This document shows, one piece after another, positions 25,701 through 32,479 of a stretch of DNA of 64,000 nt. Under the pieces are notes generated by a model that had not been told where the DNA came from, did not search any database, and worked only from the letters and a program-made list of their open reading frames with translations. Both the position numbers and the translations under genes were made by a program. The DNA lies in NCBI GenBank assembly GCA_016584305.1, contig JACEEZ010011056.1, forward strand, positions 1 through 64,000. Direction: 5' to 3'. Within the stretch, counting starts at the first letter, position 1, and each line of letters opens with the position of its first letter. This DNA is from Chionoecetes opilio (taxonomy: Eukaryota > Arthropoda > Malacostraca > Decapoda > Majidae).

Positions 25701-28700
25701 TATTGTACGGCCACATACCAACTTGCAGTACTAACACCATCCAGAAGTGCCCAGGGTTATCAGCAGCAAGAGTTATTGACCCACCCGTCGAACCTTCCTT
25801 GACTGCCAGTAATAGGCCCCGTACCATTATTAGTGGCGCACAGAAAGAGAAAGATGGTAAAGCCCCTGAGAACCATGTTCCCTGGCAGGTTGGCGAAGGA
25901 CGCGCGTCAGCGTAGCACTCAATGTGGCACTCATCTAAAGGTCTAATCCTCGGGGTAAAAAACAACCCAACATGATCTGTTTTTCACACGCCCAATCACC
26001 TATTTAGTTCTCAATATCAGATCACCGTAAGCCTTTGGAATTGAAACACTCAGCTCGCAACCATCGAACGCTTATATCCGGATGAGTGTGAGTAGCATCC
26101 AATTTAGTTGCCGACCAACCCAGATATTCGTTTTCTCTGTTTGACAAATCACTCGTTCTTCTCAATGCCCGGACAACTGCTAAGGCAACGGATTCAATGG
26201 ATGCTCATACCTGAACTGGTCGATTGGATACCGCCGTCCTCTGTGGGTAACTACGTTGAACCCCACATACTTAAAGCACTCGGAATCGAAAAGACACCTA
26301 CTGGAAGGTCCTTACGCAATTGGTTATGACGTTCCTGCTCAAAGTTCATAGTTCCACCACAAGAGTCATTCCACATTACGCATTATGATACCCTCTGTTC
26401 CACCATGTTGGCTCCACGAAACACAATGCAGGTAAAGGGACGAAATTTGCACCGAGACATATCAGCTGTTCCTCACCCTAATGTTACCAGTGTTCGGCCG
26501 CGTCGCACAAAAACCATAACGGGTTTCTTCCTCAGGGACGCCACAATAAGCCATTGTCAAACTCAGGATAGGTATCAGTGTACACTTCACGCTCTATTTT
26601 GTTCCCTTGGAGCGTACGCAGCCTGTATATCCATTGTGTCTGCACACCCAACCATTAGCTGAGGCGAGTACCATCGCCAAAACGGACCGCATCCTTTGAA
26701 CAAATGGGAGAGTTCTTCTGCATCCCTATGGTGTCCTCTCCAAAGCCCCTGGTACCAAAACGTGCCTTCACAATAGTCTTTTCCATGCCTTTCAGCTTTT
26801 CTGTGACCACCCAACGTACGATATAGCTTTTTTGACCCACATTCTCCACCTCTTCATAACACCTCCTTGGTCCTCCATTCTCAATCTCTTTTTCCCTTAG
26901 CACACACCACCTATCTGTATTAAAAAAAAAACACGCATTTTAACCGGTAGCCTCGGCCACTGTTCCCACGACCGTCCGTTAAAATCTCTGTCCAGATCCA
27001 TCCAAGTAATGTTACCATCTTTATCACTCTTAATGTTGTAGCAGTGGCGTATCGACCAGTCGCCTTCCCCGCCCGACTAAACAATTCTACCCATATCCAC
27101 TCACCACTCGCTTTCTTAACGCCCTGATCCTTTGACCCGCTTTAACTCTCACTACAGGAATTGCCACACACACCGAAGGCTACTCGCATCCGCCGAAGTC
27201 ACCATTGTGGGCCATCCACAGCACTGCGCCACCCTCACCACAACATCAACAATTTCACCAGGATGGTCGTCATCATCCGAGTCCATGTCTGAATCCCCGA
27301 ATCAAGCTCCACATCACACGCACACTAGGACTCGCAGAGCACTGGGTATTGGGCGAGTGAGACACATACTCCCTCATTTGACACTGCAGCAGGATCAACA
27401 CTGGGTCGGTGCCGTGGCAATTGACATGTGGCACCCTAAACACCACATTCCACCGTGCTTCACTACAAAAATGTTTTCGTCTTTCCCAATTATGGTAACC
27501 AGGCCAGCGCAATTAGTTACTGTCTAGACGCTATGTAGTAAACAATAATCTCCGAGTGTAGGTCTCGGGGTGGTCGCTGTCTTACCTTATGGACTAAAGT
27601 GCTATACTAGTCAGCCTTCACTAGATTCCGTACGGTAAATGCTCTCCGTGCCGCGGGAAGTGCATTAAGGGTATCCTTCACTATACCTGCAGGTGTGGCC
27701 TACGCCGTTCTAGTGCCGGTAGGTTATATAAAAGGCTCCAGGGAATCCCAGGGGTTCTGGCAAACAACAGCTGGTGGGGGAAGTAACCCGAAAATGGTGA
27801 CAGTGCATTCTGGCAAGCACAAGGCTCAAGCCAGAGCAACATCCTAAATCACAGTCAGGACAATCTGCCAAAATCTGTTACCATTCCTCCCAACACAGCA
27901 TTGAGCCTCTTACAAACATCATTACTCCAAAGGGCTTTCGCTGACGTCGTTATAATCTTAAACATTTGATATGCCTTCACCTAGAGACCTCATATCTGGA
28001 ATTAATTAACTTACAGCCATTATCTGCTAAGATTTTCCTGGGGCCCAAAATAGCACAACCCAACGAGAAAGATGAGCCCCGAATAATAGTGCCCGCATTC
28101 TTTCTGGAACCAACCACAGGTTGTACAATATCTTGTATACAGGTCACTACACCAAGAAATACTTCTTGCCCACGACTTAGGTCTCATTGGCATTACATCG
28201 TTTAAAACCTGCTAGCCACCAAAGGGACACTCCACTGGTTCGGGGCTCGGTTTCTTATTACCGTTTGCACACGTCCACAGTCACTTGTCCACTTTATCAA
28301 TGTCCTCCTTTCCAGGTTCGAGTCCCTAAGTCGCATCTCTCACAAAGCTTCTTCAATTTTTCTGCTGTGGGTTGTCCAAACTGACGAAGTTTCAAGACCC
28401 CTCTTCTCGATGTCCTTTAAGAGTCCTTGTATGGAGTGCCACGGAAGTGCCTCAGGCTATACTAACTTCCGTTAGTCATGCCGATAAAGGCACCAGATAG
28501 TGTCCTGACATGATGTATGTTAGATTGACGAAGTCCTTTTCCGCCCACTTGATTTATTGCTCACGTTGATTACATTTTGGCTCTTTTCATAGAAAGATCT
28601 ACTCAGCAACAATGTAAATTACAGTTCACCACCTCAGAGGTCACAATTGGCACGCATATTCCCTATACAACAGGGAAAACGTAACTTTCTTGAAGGAAGT

Positions 28701-31700
28701 CACAGCAAATACATGGCCAATGTGAAGCTGGAATTAGAGCATTTCTCTTTCACAAGTCCACGCTGCATCATTCAGTCAACCATTTACATTACGCTTCGAA
28801 TGCCAACGTGAACCACACACACAGTGTTTGTACAAACCTTGTATCGAGGACGGCACACCCCTTCGATCACTCACTAGTTTCAATAAATTGTCCTCGCTAT
28901 CTTTATCATTTTCACATTAGCCACGAATACGTTCACTGGTTCCTCAAACGTACCCCACCATGGCCTCTTTGTTTCGTAGGCATCAGGGCAATCACGTGCC
29001 AGTGATATATCAATTTTCACAAATAGCACATTTGGATATTTGTACCATTGTGCCACACATAGGGTTTTTTCTCCTATGTCCTGTCTTTGACGTCCACTAT
29101 TAACCACGCCCACGGGCATAGCCTTGCGGTCCCGCCAAACCAAGTCTACCTCGAATGGTTCCGCCCCCATACAGGGCTTCCTCACTTGCACCAACGTTCT
29201 GCCCTCATTACCACAAATAAAGGTTTGATTTTATCTGGTATGTGGGCGCTCGGTCCCTTCGCCCACTCAAAAAATATTTCGGTTTTGAGCGTCGCCTTCA
29301 ATTATCGTTGTTACAAACCTGTGTTGCCGACATGACTAATTGTTTCTCTTCTTCCTCTAACAAACATTAAGCCAATAACATAAAGGCCACAAACCGAATC
29401 GTTCAAGTTTTCATCCGCTTTGTAACCCATGGTACGGATGTTCAAACTCCTCGACACAAAGTACTTAAATTTTGCTCTCTTTTTTCTCCGTTAAGGGCAT
29501 ATAAAGCCTCAAATGCTGCCAAATTTCATTCTTCTTCATCGACCATAAAACACATGCATCCAGTCTCTTCATTAACCCACTTCCCGCCATCCTCGGCCTC
29601 CAACTTGGTCTTATCAATTTCCGACGATGCACTTCTGGCCCGCCCGGCCAATTACAGATGTATCGCCCCAGCGACCGCTTTCCGTTTCTCTATTGTGGGA
29701 AGTCTGCACCCACACCTACATCCCCTTCCACATTTCGTATTCTTAATCACGCTCCAATTTCGGAGGCCACTTCAGTGAACCAGCCATTATTGCAGTTGTG
29801 AACTACGCCTGTACCAATGTTAATATTCTAGGACACAATGCATCACTCACTCTGGGGACCAACTGTGTCATTCGACTCCACGTTGTCTGTCCTTGTCACG
29901 TGATCACCAGTGATGCGTCATGAGCCAGCTGATGATATGGCAGTCTGCCATGGTTTCACGCCGTGGAGGGCGGTACAAACAATACAAACAAGGACTGTTG
30001 TGCTAACACACTCGCTATCTTAACACACTCGCATAATTAAAACACACTGGTTTGCTACGATGTCTGCGTTTCTTCTATTTCGACTTCTATTTGTACACTC
30101 CACTATTTCAGCTTTCATTCTCCATACTCCACTTCTGACTTCACCCTAATTCTGTTCAGTATCCATAGCCTCCACCACCTCTCTACCACTTCTGTCATCC
30201 TTCTCCACATGTTGTATTTATTGCTTATCATCACTTTTTTTTATCGCTTTTTCTTTATTATTTACATATGTGCTCATAGCGCCTGTAGGCATGGTGACCC
30301 AGGGCTTGGATGGTAGGGCTCTGGAGGTCCCTTGAGGGCGGTGATGGCTTGCCCTCACCCGTGGTGGCGCAGGCGATTTTATAGTTACGCCTGTGAATTA
30401 GAAGCTCACGCGCGCCCCTGCCCGTGTCCTTACGCTGCACTTGCAATCCAAGTAGAGGTGATGGGCAGGGCATTTGGGTGTTCTTAGGTCCACTCGACGG
30501 TGCAGAATGGTTTTGGTTTTTAGTCGGGGATGAACTCGGAGTCCACCGAGAACGCAGTCGGGAGACGCTAACCACTCCGCTACCGCCTCCCCAAGAAGAC
30601 TGGTCATCTTCTACTAATTAAGTGTCTGTAGAACACCGCGTCGGGATCTTTATTTAATAAATCAATCTTTAGTTCAGCCTTCTTGGTATTAGGTGTGTGT
30701 GTGTGCGTGTGTGTGGGGGGGGGGGGGGGGGGTGTTTAGTGTAAAAAAAGAAGTAAAAAAAAAATGCGCTGGTTTGCTGTGTTGCTAGACGCTATTGTCA
30801 CCTCCGTAGGTGTAGTGGTTTAGCGTGCCGAGCTACGAATCGGCGGGCCCTGGTGCGAATCCGGGCCAGGGCGTCGGCGGCAGCCCACCCAGCTGTTCAT
30901 CCTTCCTTTCTGGGGATGGTGGATAAATGGGTAACTGGGGAAGGTAACTGTCGGTGGCCCGGATGCCACACTAGCCCTGTGTCCCGGGAGTGCCACAGGC
31001 TCAAACGGCTAATTCTTCCTCCTTATATCATCAGGATTGCAGCGTCTCAACATCGACAAGAAACTATCAATACACGGAATGGTAATTGAGGAGGGAGCTT
31101 GGTTAAACATCACATCTGTAATTTAATTCCTTATGGAAGTACAGGGGGAGGTGTGTAGCTAATGTCCAGTTTTTAGGTAGGAGGACATTTTTGGGGGGAT
31201 GACTTTACTGTTATTATTGTAAGATTCGAATTTTTTATATATTTTTTTGCTATACGTATATTTTTTATATATATTTACTGTTATTATTTATAGTTTTGTA
31301 TATTTTTGTGTGGTCTCTCTCTCTATCTCTCTCTCAGCACAACACCCATCTCTCTCTTCTTCTCTCAGCACAACACCCATCTCTCTCTATCTTCCTCTCA
31401 GCGCAACACCCATCTCCCTCTCCTTCCTCTCAGCGCAACACCCATCTCTCTCTCCTCCTATCACACAACACCCATCTCTCTCTTCTTCCTCTCGCGCAAC
31501 ACCCATCTCTCTCCTCTCTTCCTCTCAGCGCAACACCCATCCCCCTCCCCCTTCCCACTCACCCTCCCCTCTCCCTCCAGCGCAAGGGGGCCAACTTCTC
31601 GGTTTTCCCTGAAACGGCCAGCGGTGGGACGGCAGTGATAGGGCCCCCGGGCCGGACGAGGCCGTGTCCGGGGCAAGTTTAAATTGGAGCCACCCAGTCA

Positions 31701-32159
31701 AGGTATAAAAAAATAATAATAATAAAAAATAATAATAATAATAATAATTTTTGTTATTTTACCTATTAATGTAAACCAGGGAAGGAAAACTGGGAAACCC
31801 GGGATGTCACACTAGCCCTGTGTCCCGGGGACCAAGGCCAAGGGCTAATCCCCGGAGATGAGCACGAGCCAGCGTCACATAGCGTATCCCCCATCTTTTA
31901 CCTTTACCCATTAAAATTACTTCTACTACTGTCAATAACACTTCTCGCCTGCATAATGTCGCCAGGAAAAATTATACAGGGATTATTAGGAATGTTAGCA
32001 CACTACAGACTTGTATGTGCACGAAGACGGGTACATAATATAAACTACTGTGCATAACTCTTCAGTGGTACATAAAAGTCTGTAGTGATGCTAACACTCC
32101 TAATATATGGCGCCTGGCAACTATAGTGTTGTTGACGGTACCTACTACTACTTCTACTT

Positions 32160-32229
<70 letters not shown>

Positions 32230-32389
32230 CACCACCACTACCACCCTTGACCACCCCATTCATTCGTTACAGATTTATGGGGAAGCATCGTTCTTCTTCC
32301 CTCTACTGGTTGGCGAGACATTTGCTAGACACTACCACCAGCGCAACAAAGAACAAGGAAAACAAGAACATCAAGATAGTCCAGAGTAG
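9447..32389 (+). CDS. DHPS: Deoxyhypusine synthase gene (seven visible exons, one missing)
   Basis: Deoxyhypusine synthase transfers the aminobutyl group of spermidine, with NAD, to one lysine of eIF5A. This is the first step of hypusine formation in the cytoplasm. Seven coding segments occur in the correct order on the plus strand and cover the family sequence from the N-terminus to the C-terminus: [15 protein letters not shown], the TAGGVEE-type segment, [18 protein letters not shown], the active-site WGK segment and the [16 protein letters not shown]-terminus. Visible coding sequence is about 994 nt; adding the missing 105 nt or so gives about 366 residues, close to the 369 of human DHPS. 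The missing part, expected between 19625 and 31581, would encode the GGG...KHH region, including the histidine that corresponds to human His288. Most exons carry one to four single-base indels that read as consensus errors. All recognised retroelements with coding remnants in the introns lie antisense to the gene. Confidence 0.9.
9533..9562. repeat. (GT)n microsatellite
   Basis: A GT run at the 3' (left) end of the antisense LINE that follows. Confidence 0.85.
9563..10904 (-). mobile_element. LINE copy A (CR1/Jockey-type), 5'-truncated
   Basis: Antisense to DHPS, with its 3' end at the left (GTTTACCTAGTTG next to a GT run). The minus strand at 10460-10705 encodes reverse-transcriptase block [19 protein letters not shown] and then SGVP. 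The [14 protein letters not shown] catalytic block lies around 10400-10440 in another frame. Copies B (14752) and C (20919) share the same 3' end and the same protein blocks. It is truncated at 10904, where a GT run and a SINE begin, and no complete frame remains. Confidence 0.85.
10460..10705 (-). pseudogene. LINE A reverse-transcriptase fragment
   Basis: An 81-codon open piece of the RT finger/palm region ([37 protein letters not shown]). It is broken on both sides by frameshifts, and the FADD motif is outside it. Nonfunctional remnant. Confidence 0.85.
10921..11179 (-). mobile_element. tRNA-derived SINE, family 1, copy A
   Basis: The tRNA-like head is at the right: the minus strand reads GTCAGTTTGATAACG, then TAGGCGGTTCGAATCCTC (B-box). 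The body contains CCCCCTTGAGCAAGGGGATG and GAGCTCCAAGCTCGCACTG, with a (CA)n tail at the left. The same body occurs at 36985-37200, 39738-39812 and 39866-40136. Confidence 0.8.
11180..11270. repeat. (GT)n microsatellite
   Basis: Long, slightly interrupted GT run. Confidence 0.9.
11271..11814. other. Intronic, no gene; short tandem CACTCAC motifs
   Basis: DHPS intron. GTTTACTTAGTTGTAATA after the GT run resembles the shared LINE 3' end. Around 11370-11460 the motif CACTCACACAGTCA recurs. No coding feature was recognised. Confidence 0.45.
11815..12076 (+). repeat. LINE-tail-like repeat (ACATAAGAACATAAG...)
   Basis: Starts AACATAAGAAATTAAGGAAG, then GCTACAAGAGGCCGCAAG and CCTACACGTGGTAGTTCC, and ends in a TTCCAGCTTGAATCC region. 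The same sequence forms both arms of the palindrome at 3485-4385. I recall it as a widespread decapod repeat, probably the 3' part of a LINE. Confidence 0.65.
12231..12300 (-). repeat. LINE-tail-like repeat, inverted fragment
   Basis: CGGCCTCTTGTAGCTTCC followed by TTATGTTCTTCTTATGTTC is the reverse complement of the start of 11815-12076. The two face each other across about 150 bp. Confidence 0.65.
12356..12430. repeat. (GT)n microsatellite
   Basis: Pure GT run. Confidence 0.95.
12672..13318 (+). repeat. (CTA)n/(TAC)n triplet-rich array
   Basis: About 650 bp of CTA triplets with CCA interruptions, on the plus strand, ending directly at the DHPS exon at 13325. It stays open for a long way in several frames only because of its triplet nature. 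Confidence 0.9.
13325..13434 (+). CDS. DHPS: DHPS exon, YDFNQGIDY region
   Basis: Encodes [17 protein letters not shown], then GFQATSFG and AVEEIKKM, which matches the conserved N-terminal part of DHPS (human RGYDFNRGVNY...GFQATNFGRAVQQVN). The donor ATG|GTAGGT at 13435 is good. The acceptor reads CTCCCGG instead of an AG, presumably an error at CCCAG. It sits directly after a 650-bp CTA-rich repeat and before a (GA)n tract. Confidence 0.88.
13439..13565 (+). repeat. (GA)n tract with terminal G run
   Basis: Begins at the donor of the exon ending 13434 (GTAGGTGAGAGAG) and ends in about 18 G. Confidence 0.9.
13674..14230 (+). repeat. (CCTT)n polypyrimidine tract
   Basis: About 550 bp of almost pure pyrimidine (CCTT, CCCTTT variants) leading into the acceptor of the DHPS exon at 14238. 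Confidence 0.9.
14238..14369 (+). CDS. DHPS: DHPS exon, TIFLGYT region
   Basis: The acceptor is TCTCCGCCTCAG (ends 14237). The frame opens [10 protein letters not shown]; further on another frame gives NCTIFLGYT and then a VREТI-like stretch, matching human [23 protein letters not shown]. At least two one-base errors are present (the A-run near 14310 and TAACATGGGT). The donor is taken as GT at 14370. The first half of the exon is the variable DHPS linker. Confidence 0.72.
14435..14520 (-). mobile_element. LINE 3'-end fragment
   Basis: ATTCATCTAGTTAAATTT ... TTTTACGGGGCCAAGCA ... CCCCGTCTCCATAT matches the start of LINE C near 20925-20990. Only the tail is present. Confidence 0.5.
14541..14740 (-). 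mobile_element. tRNA-derived SINE, family 3
   Basis: On the minus strand from about 14740 the DNA reads AGGGGTACTCTGTGGTTAAG (A-box-like), then GGTTCACAAAACCC, then a GGTTCG B-box core near 14680. Left of this is a body ending near the GGTTTTTACCTGCTC motif. The B-box is damaged by indels. Confidence 0.6.
14752..17500 (-). mobile_element. LINE copy B (CR1/Jockey-type)
   Basis: Antisense to DHPS, with its 3' end at ATTTACCTAGTTGTATTTACC. Protein fragments in the expected order from right to left are: a pre-RT region (15812-16237, with [19 protein letters not shown]), RT with FADDAKLL (15450-15746) and a C-terminal piece (14968-15171, TYEERLSRL...LEKRRERGD). Frames are heavily broken. The right limit is approximate. 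Confidence 0.85.
15450..15746 (-). pseudogene. LINE B reverse-transcriptase fragment
   Basis: Contains [13 protein letters not shown], then [15 protein letters not shown] (the FADD catalytic motif), then [11 protein letters not shown], which is typical of the RT palm and thumb. The product would be incomplete because neighbouring blocks lie in other frames. Confidence 0.85.
17505..17672. repeat. (GT)n then (CT)n before a DHPS exon
   Basis: A GT-rich run (17505-17590), then a CT tract (17630-17672) that serves as the polypyrimidine tract of the exon at 17682. Confidence 0.8.
17682..17921 (+). CDS. DHPS: DHPS exon, TAGGVEE-type region
   Basis: The acceptor CCTCATCCACAG ends at 17681. Across three frames the exon encodes a segment resembling human DHPS from YLVQHNMVDVLVTTAGG to [19 protein letters not shown], then [13 protein letters not shown], then GKKLRR...NRWGNLLVP-like, then LDTM. 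At least five indels lie in the G and A runs, so no single frame is open. The donor is placed at GT 17922, where the (GT)n/G-rich minisatellite begins. Recognition rests on the collinear order of several short motifs and on correct placement between the neighbouring exons. Confidence 0.75.
17922..18985 (+). repeat. G-rich minisatellite (GGGGGGTTCTTT + GT run)
   Basis: About 35 tandem units of 22-30 bp: TATGGGGGGGTTCTTT followed by (GT)3-8. Each unit has a run of six or more G, so the plus strand (the DHPS mRNA-like strand) has dense G-quadruplex potential. Long open frames here (for example GGSLCVCV repeats) are artefacts of the repeat. Confidence 0.9.
18986..19230 (-). mobile_element. LINE 3'-end fragments, two partial copies
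   Basis: TTTACAGGGCCTGAGCTACA occurs at about 18990 and again at about 19117, each followed by a GGCCC...GTCTCCA motif, as at the 3' end of LINE C. The second is preceded by ATTTACCTAGTTGTG. Confidence 0.65.
19275..19306 (+). repeat. (CT)n microsatellite
   Basis: CT run upstream of the DHPS exon at 19436. Confidence 0.85.
19436..19625 (+). CDS. DHPS: DHPS exon, [11 protein letters not shown] region
   Basis: The acceptor CACACCCCAG ends at 19435. The main frame reads [11 protein letters not shown], then [18 protein letters not shown], then [11 protein letters not shown], a near-identical match to the most conserved block of DHPS (human [30 protein letters not shown]). The tryptophan of the YWA motif is lost to a one-base deletion in GCTTACGGGGCC. 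The first 40 bases (PSKII-like) are in another frame. The exon ends GATATTAACGAAG at 19625 in phase 1, so the missing next exon should complete a Glu/Asp codon. A (GT)n tract follows at once. Confidence 0.95.
19627..19733 (+). repeat. (GT)n microsatellite at DHPS donor
   Basis: A GT run starting at the donor of the exon ending 19625. It is a likely site of assembly collapse. Confidence 0.9.
19736..20916. mobile_element. Tigger/pogo-like element, second family
   Basis: The left end CAGTAACCCTCTCGCATTCG and right end CGAATACGAGGGTTTACTG are inverted repeats, with TA on both sides (19734-19735 and 20917-20918). Length is 1.18 kb. No transposase frame was seen. It sits against the 3' end of LINE C; ATTTACCTA occurs on both sides. 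Confidence 0.8.
21464..21769 (-). mobile_element. tRNA-derived SINE, family 2, copy A, with TSD
   Basis: Flanked by identical 11-bp direct repeats TGTAATGAAAT at 21453-21463 and 21770-21780, a textbook target-site duplication. The head at the right reads on the minus strand GTCGCCTCCGTGGTGTAGTG (A-box region) and CCCTGGTTCGAATCCG (B-box). The body includes CCTGTGTCCCGGGGTAATG and the tail is TTTACCTTT. Related copies are at 30797 and 31769. Confidence 0.92.
21787..22356 (-). pseudogene. LINE C reverse-transcriptase fragment
   Basis: A 190-codon frame, the longest RT piece in the window: [91 protein letters not shown]. The catalytic FADD motif reads FAED, an Asp-to-Glu change that probably destroys activity. 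The frame ends in a lysine run made by a poly-T tract (about 21823-21845). The N-terminal part of the protein lies in another frame at 22452-22751. Confidence 0.88.
22452..22751 (-). pseudogene. LINE C pre-RT fragment
   Basis: Encodes [20 protein letters not shown] and [20 protein letters not shown], the N-terminal motifs of LINE reverse transcriptase. It continues into 21787-22356 after a frameshift. Confidence 0.8.
23433..23906. mobile_element. Tigger/pogo-like element, copy 2 (same family as 8385)
   Basis: Starts CAGGGAGGTCCGTTATACC and ends GGGACCTCCCTG before TA (23907-23908). The body matches 8385-9259 (TGATACGAGATGTGTAAATT, GGTGACCTGAAGGGTAATTA). At 474 bp it lacks the extra tandem units and the roughly 300-bp insert of copy 1. 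Inserted in LINE C. Confidence 0.8.
24282..24498 (-). repeat. Copia 3' LTR
   Basis: Starts TGTTAAATTTCCTAG. It shares GTCACGTGATCA, ATGAGCCAGCTGATGATATG, GTCTGCCATGG, ACAAACAATACAAACAAG and GTGCTAACACACTCGCTAT with 29818-30033. The right boundary is set where the two copies diverge. Confidence 0.85.
24600..24957 (-). pseudogene. Copia RNase H C-terminal fragment
   Basis: Two overlapping minus frames carry the end of Copia pol: an EALYTYKL piece, then DNKRLRL in the other frame, then a [14 protein letters not shown] motif, which corresponds to the conserved LADCLTK end of Copia RNase H. It is split by frameshifts. Confidence 0.8.
24969..25640 (-). mobile_element. Jockey-type LINE 3' end nested in Copia
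   Basis: A poly-T run at 24976-25002 is the poly-A tail. The minus strand encodes the C-terminus of a Jockey-type [15 protein letters not shown] (25167-25418), [17 protein letters not shown], then a FKRRVTRHL end at 25127-25160. It separates Copia RNase H into two parts, so it inserted after the Copia element. It belongs to a different family from LINEs A-C. Confidence 0.85.
25640..26903 (-). pseudogene. Copia pol remnant (RT to RNase H)
   Basis: Read on the minus strand. [20 protein letters not shown] followed by RGF and NSP motifs is the Copia RT start. MDIQAAY corresponds to the MDVKTAFL block. YGLCDAA and KYVGFNVVT mark the RT core and connection, LVGN the end of RT, and [11 protein letters not shown] with a LAAETWALL-type motif the RNase H. 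Motifs lie in alternating frames, with at least eight breaks. No functional product is possible. Confidence 0.82.
26940..29802 (-). other. Copia 5' half (gag/protease/integrase expected), unresolved
   Basis: Lies between recognised RT and the 5' LTR, so by position it should hold gag, protease and integrase. The longest minus frame (28880-29194, 104 codons) has no motif I can assign. Base composition is even, without homopolymer inflation. The absence of a clear zinc knuckle or integrase motif suggests strong decay. Confidence 0.5.
29818..30033 (-). repeat. Copia 5' LTR
   Basis: Starts TGTTAATATTCTAGG and ends AACACACTCGCA. About 15-20% divergent by eye from the other LTR, which implies an old insertion or poor consensus. 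Confidence 0.85.
30238..30598 (-). mobile_element. tRNA-derived SINE, family 4
   Basis: On the minus strand from 30598 the DNA reads GGGGAGGCGGTAGCGGAGTG, GTTAGCGTCTCCCGACTGCG and CTCCGAGTTCATCCCCGAC, a tRNA-Ser-like head with A and B boxes. A body of about 270 bp ends at the left in an A-rich tail (T-rich on the plus strand at 30234-30265). Confidence 0.75.
30599..30796. other. Intronic, no gene; GT and G runs
   Basis: DHPS intron with a GT run (30690-30713) followed by about 20 G. Nothing coding. Confidence 0.5.
30797..31040 (+). mobile_element. tRNA-derived SINE, family 2, copy B
   Basis: The head GTCACCTCCGTAGGTGTAG, then GCTACGAATCGGCGGGCCC, then a GTGCGAATCCGGGCC B-box with one change from GGTTCGAATCC. 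The body CACACTAGCCCTGTGTCCCG matches 21464-21769. The right end is approximate. Confidence 0.82.
31317..31556 (+). repeat. Minisatellite of acceptor-like units before DHPS exon
   Basis: Seven units of about 30-35 bp: pyrimidine tract, TTCCTCTCAG, CGCAACACCCATC. Each contains CTCTCAG|CGCAA (or a one-base variant). The true exon 25 bp further on starts CCTCCAG|CGCAAGG, so the array repeats the acceptor motif. Confidence 0.85.
31581..31702 (+). CDS. DHPS: DHPS exon with active-site lysine
   Basis: The acceptor CTCTCCCTCCAG ends at 31580. The frame opens RKGANFSVF, matching RNGADYAVY. Then DGSD-, PDEAVS- and GKF-type motifs appear in other frames and the exon ends PVK before the donor GTATAA at 31703. 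The exon is 122 nt where 126 would be expected, so about four bases are missing, including the T of the TGG codon in the WGK motif. In human DHPS the lysine of WGK is Lys329, the enzyme-intermediate residue. Confidence 0.85.
31769..31912 (+). mobile_element. SINE family 2, 3' fragment
   Basis: GTCACACTAGCCCTGTGTCC, then GGGCTAATCCCCGGAGATGA, then a CATCTTTTACCTTTACC tail; matches the tail half of 21464-21769 in reverse complement. It lies in the last DHPS intron. Confidence 0.75.
32147..32240 (+). repeat. (CTA)n-(CCA)n array left of DHPS last exon
   Basis: About 25 CTA triplets, then about 8 CCA triplets, ending some 30 bp before the terminal exon. Complementary to the (TAG)n array at 32387-32481. 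Confidence 0.95.
32273..32389 (+). CDS. DHPS: DHPS terminal exon
   Basis: The acceptor CATTCGTTACAG ends at 32272. The exon encodes [18 protein letters not shown] followed by a 20-residue polar tail, and the stop codon TAG is at 32387-32389. It matches the DHPS C-terminus (human [21 protein letters not shown]) without frameshift. It is bracketed by (TAC)n on the left and (TAG)n on the right, and the stop codon is the first unit of the right-hand array. Confidence 0.95.
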   Translation: MYGEASFFFPLLVGETFARHYHQRNKEQGKQEHQDSPE

Positions 32390-32392
32390 TGA

Positions 32393-32479
<87 letters not shown>

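Larger units (their letters stand above)
24282..30033 (-). mobile_element. Copia (Ty1/copia) LTR retrotransposon, degraded
   Basis: Two matching direct repeats, 24282-24498 and 29818-30033, flank minus-strand Copia pol remnants. Inside the left LTR is a polypyrimidine run (24499-24519), the complement of a polypurine tract. Next to the right LTR is TGTACCA, compatible with the 3' CCA end of a primer tRNA. Pol order on the minus strand is RT start (26587-26903), RT core (26100-26580), RNase H (25640-25970) and RNase H end (24600-24957). A LINE is nested at 24969-25640. The gag/protease/integrase half (26,940-29,800) carries no frame I can name securely. I saw no matching 5-bp target duplication. 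Confidence 0.85.

Noticed and set aside
25538..25915. 125-codon plus-strand frame
   Set aside because: Antisense to Copia RNase H and to a purine-rich run; the minus strand carries the recognisable motifs.
30530..30598. tRNA-Ser gene on the minus strand
   Set aside because: The head continues into a 270-bp body with an A-rich tail and the stem pairing is imperfect; called as a SINE.
19436..32389. DHPS as a processed or dead pseudogene
   Set aside because: Introns with correct donors and acceptors are present, the last exon and the PALTDG exon are intact, and the other breaks match the local error pattern. One missing exon keeps some doubt.
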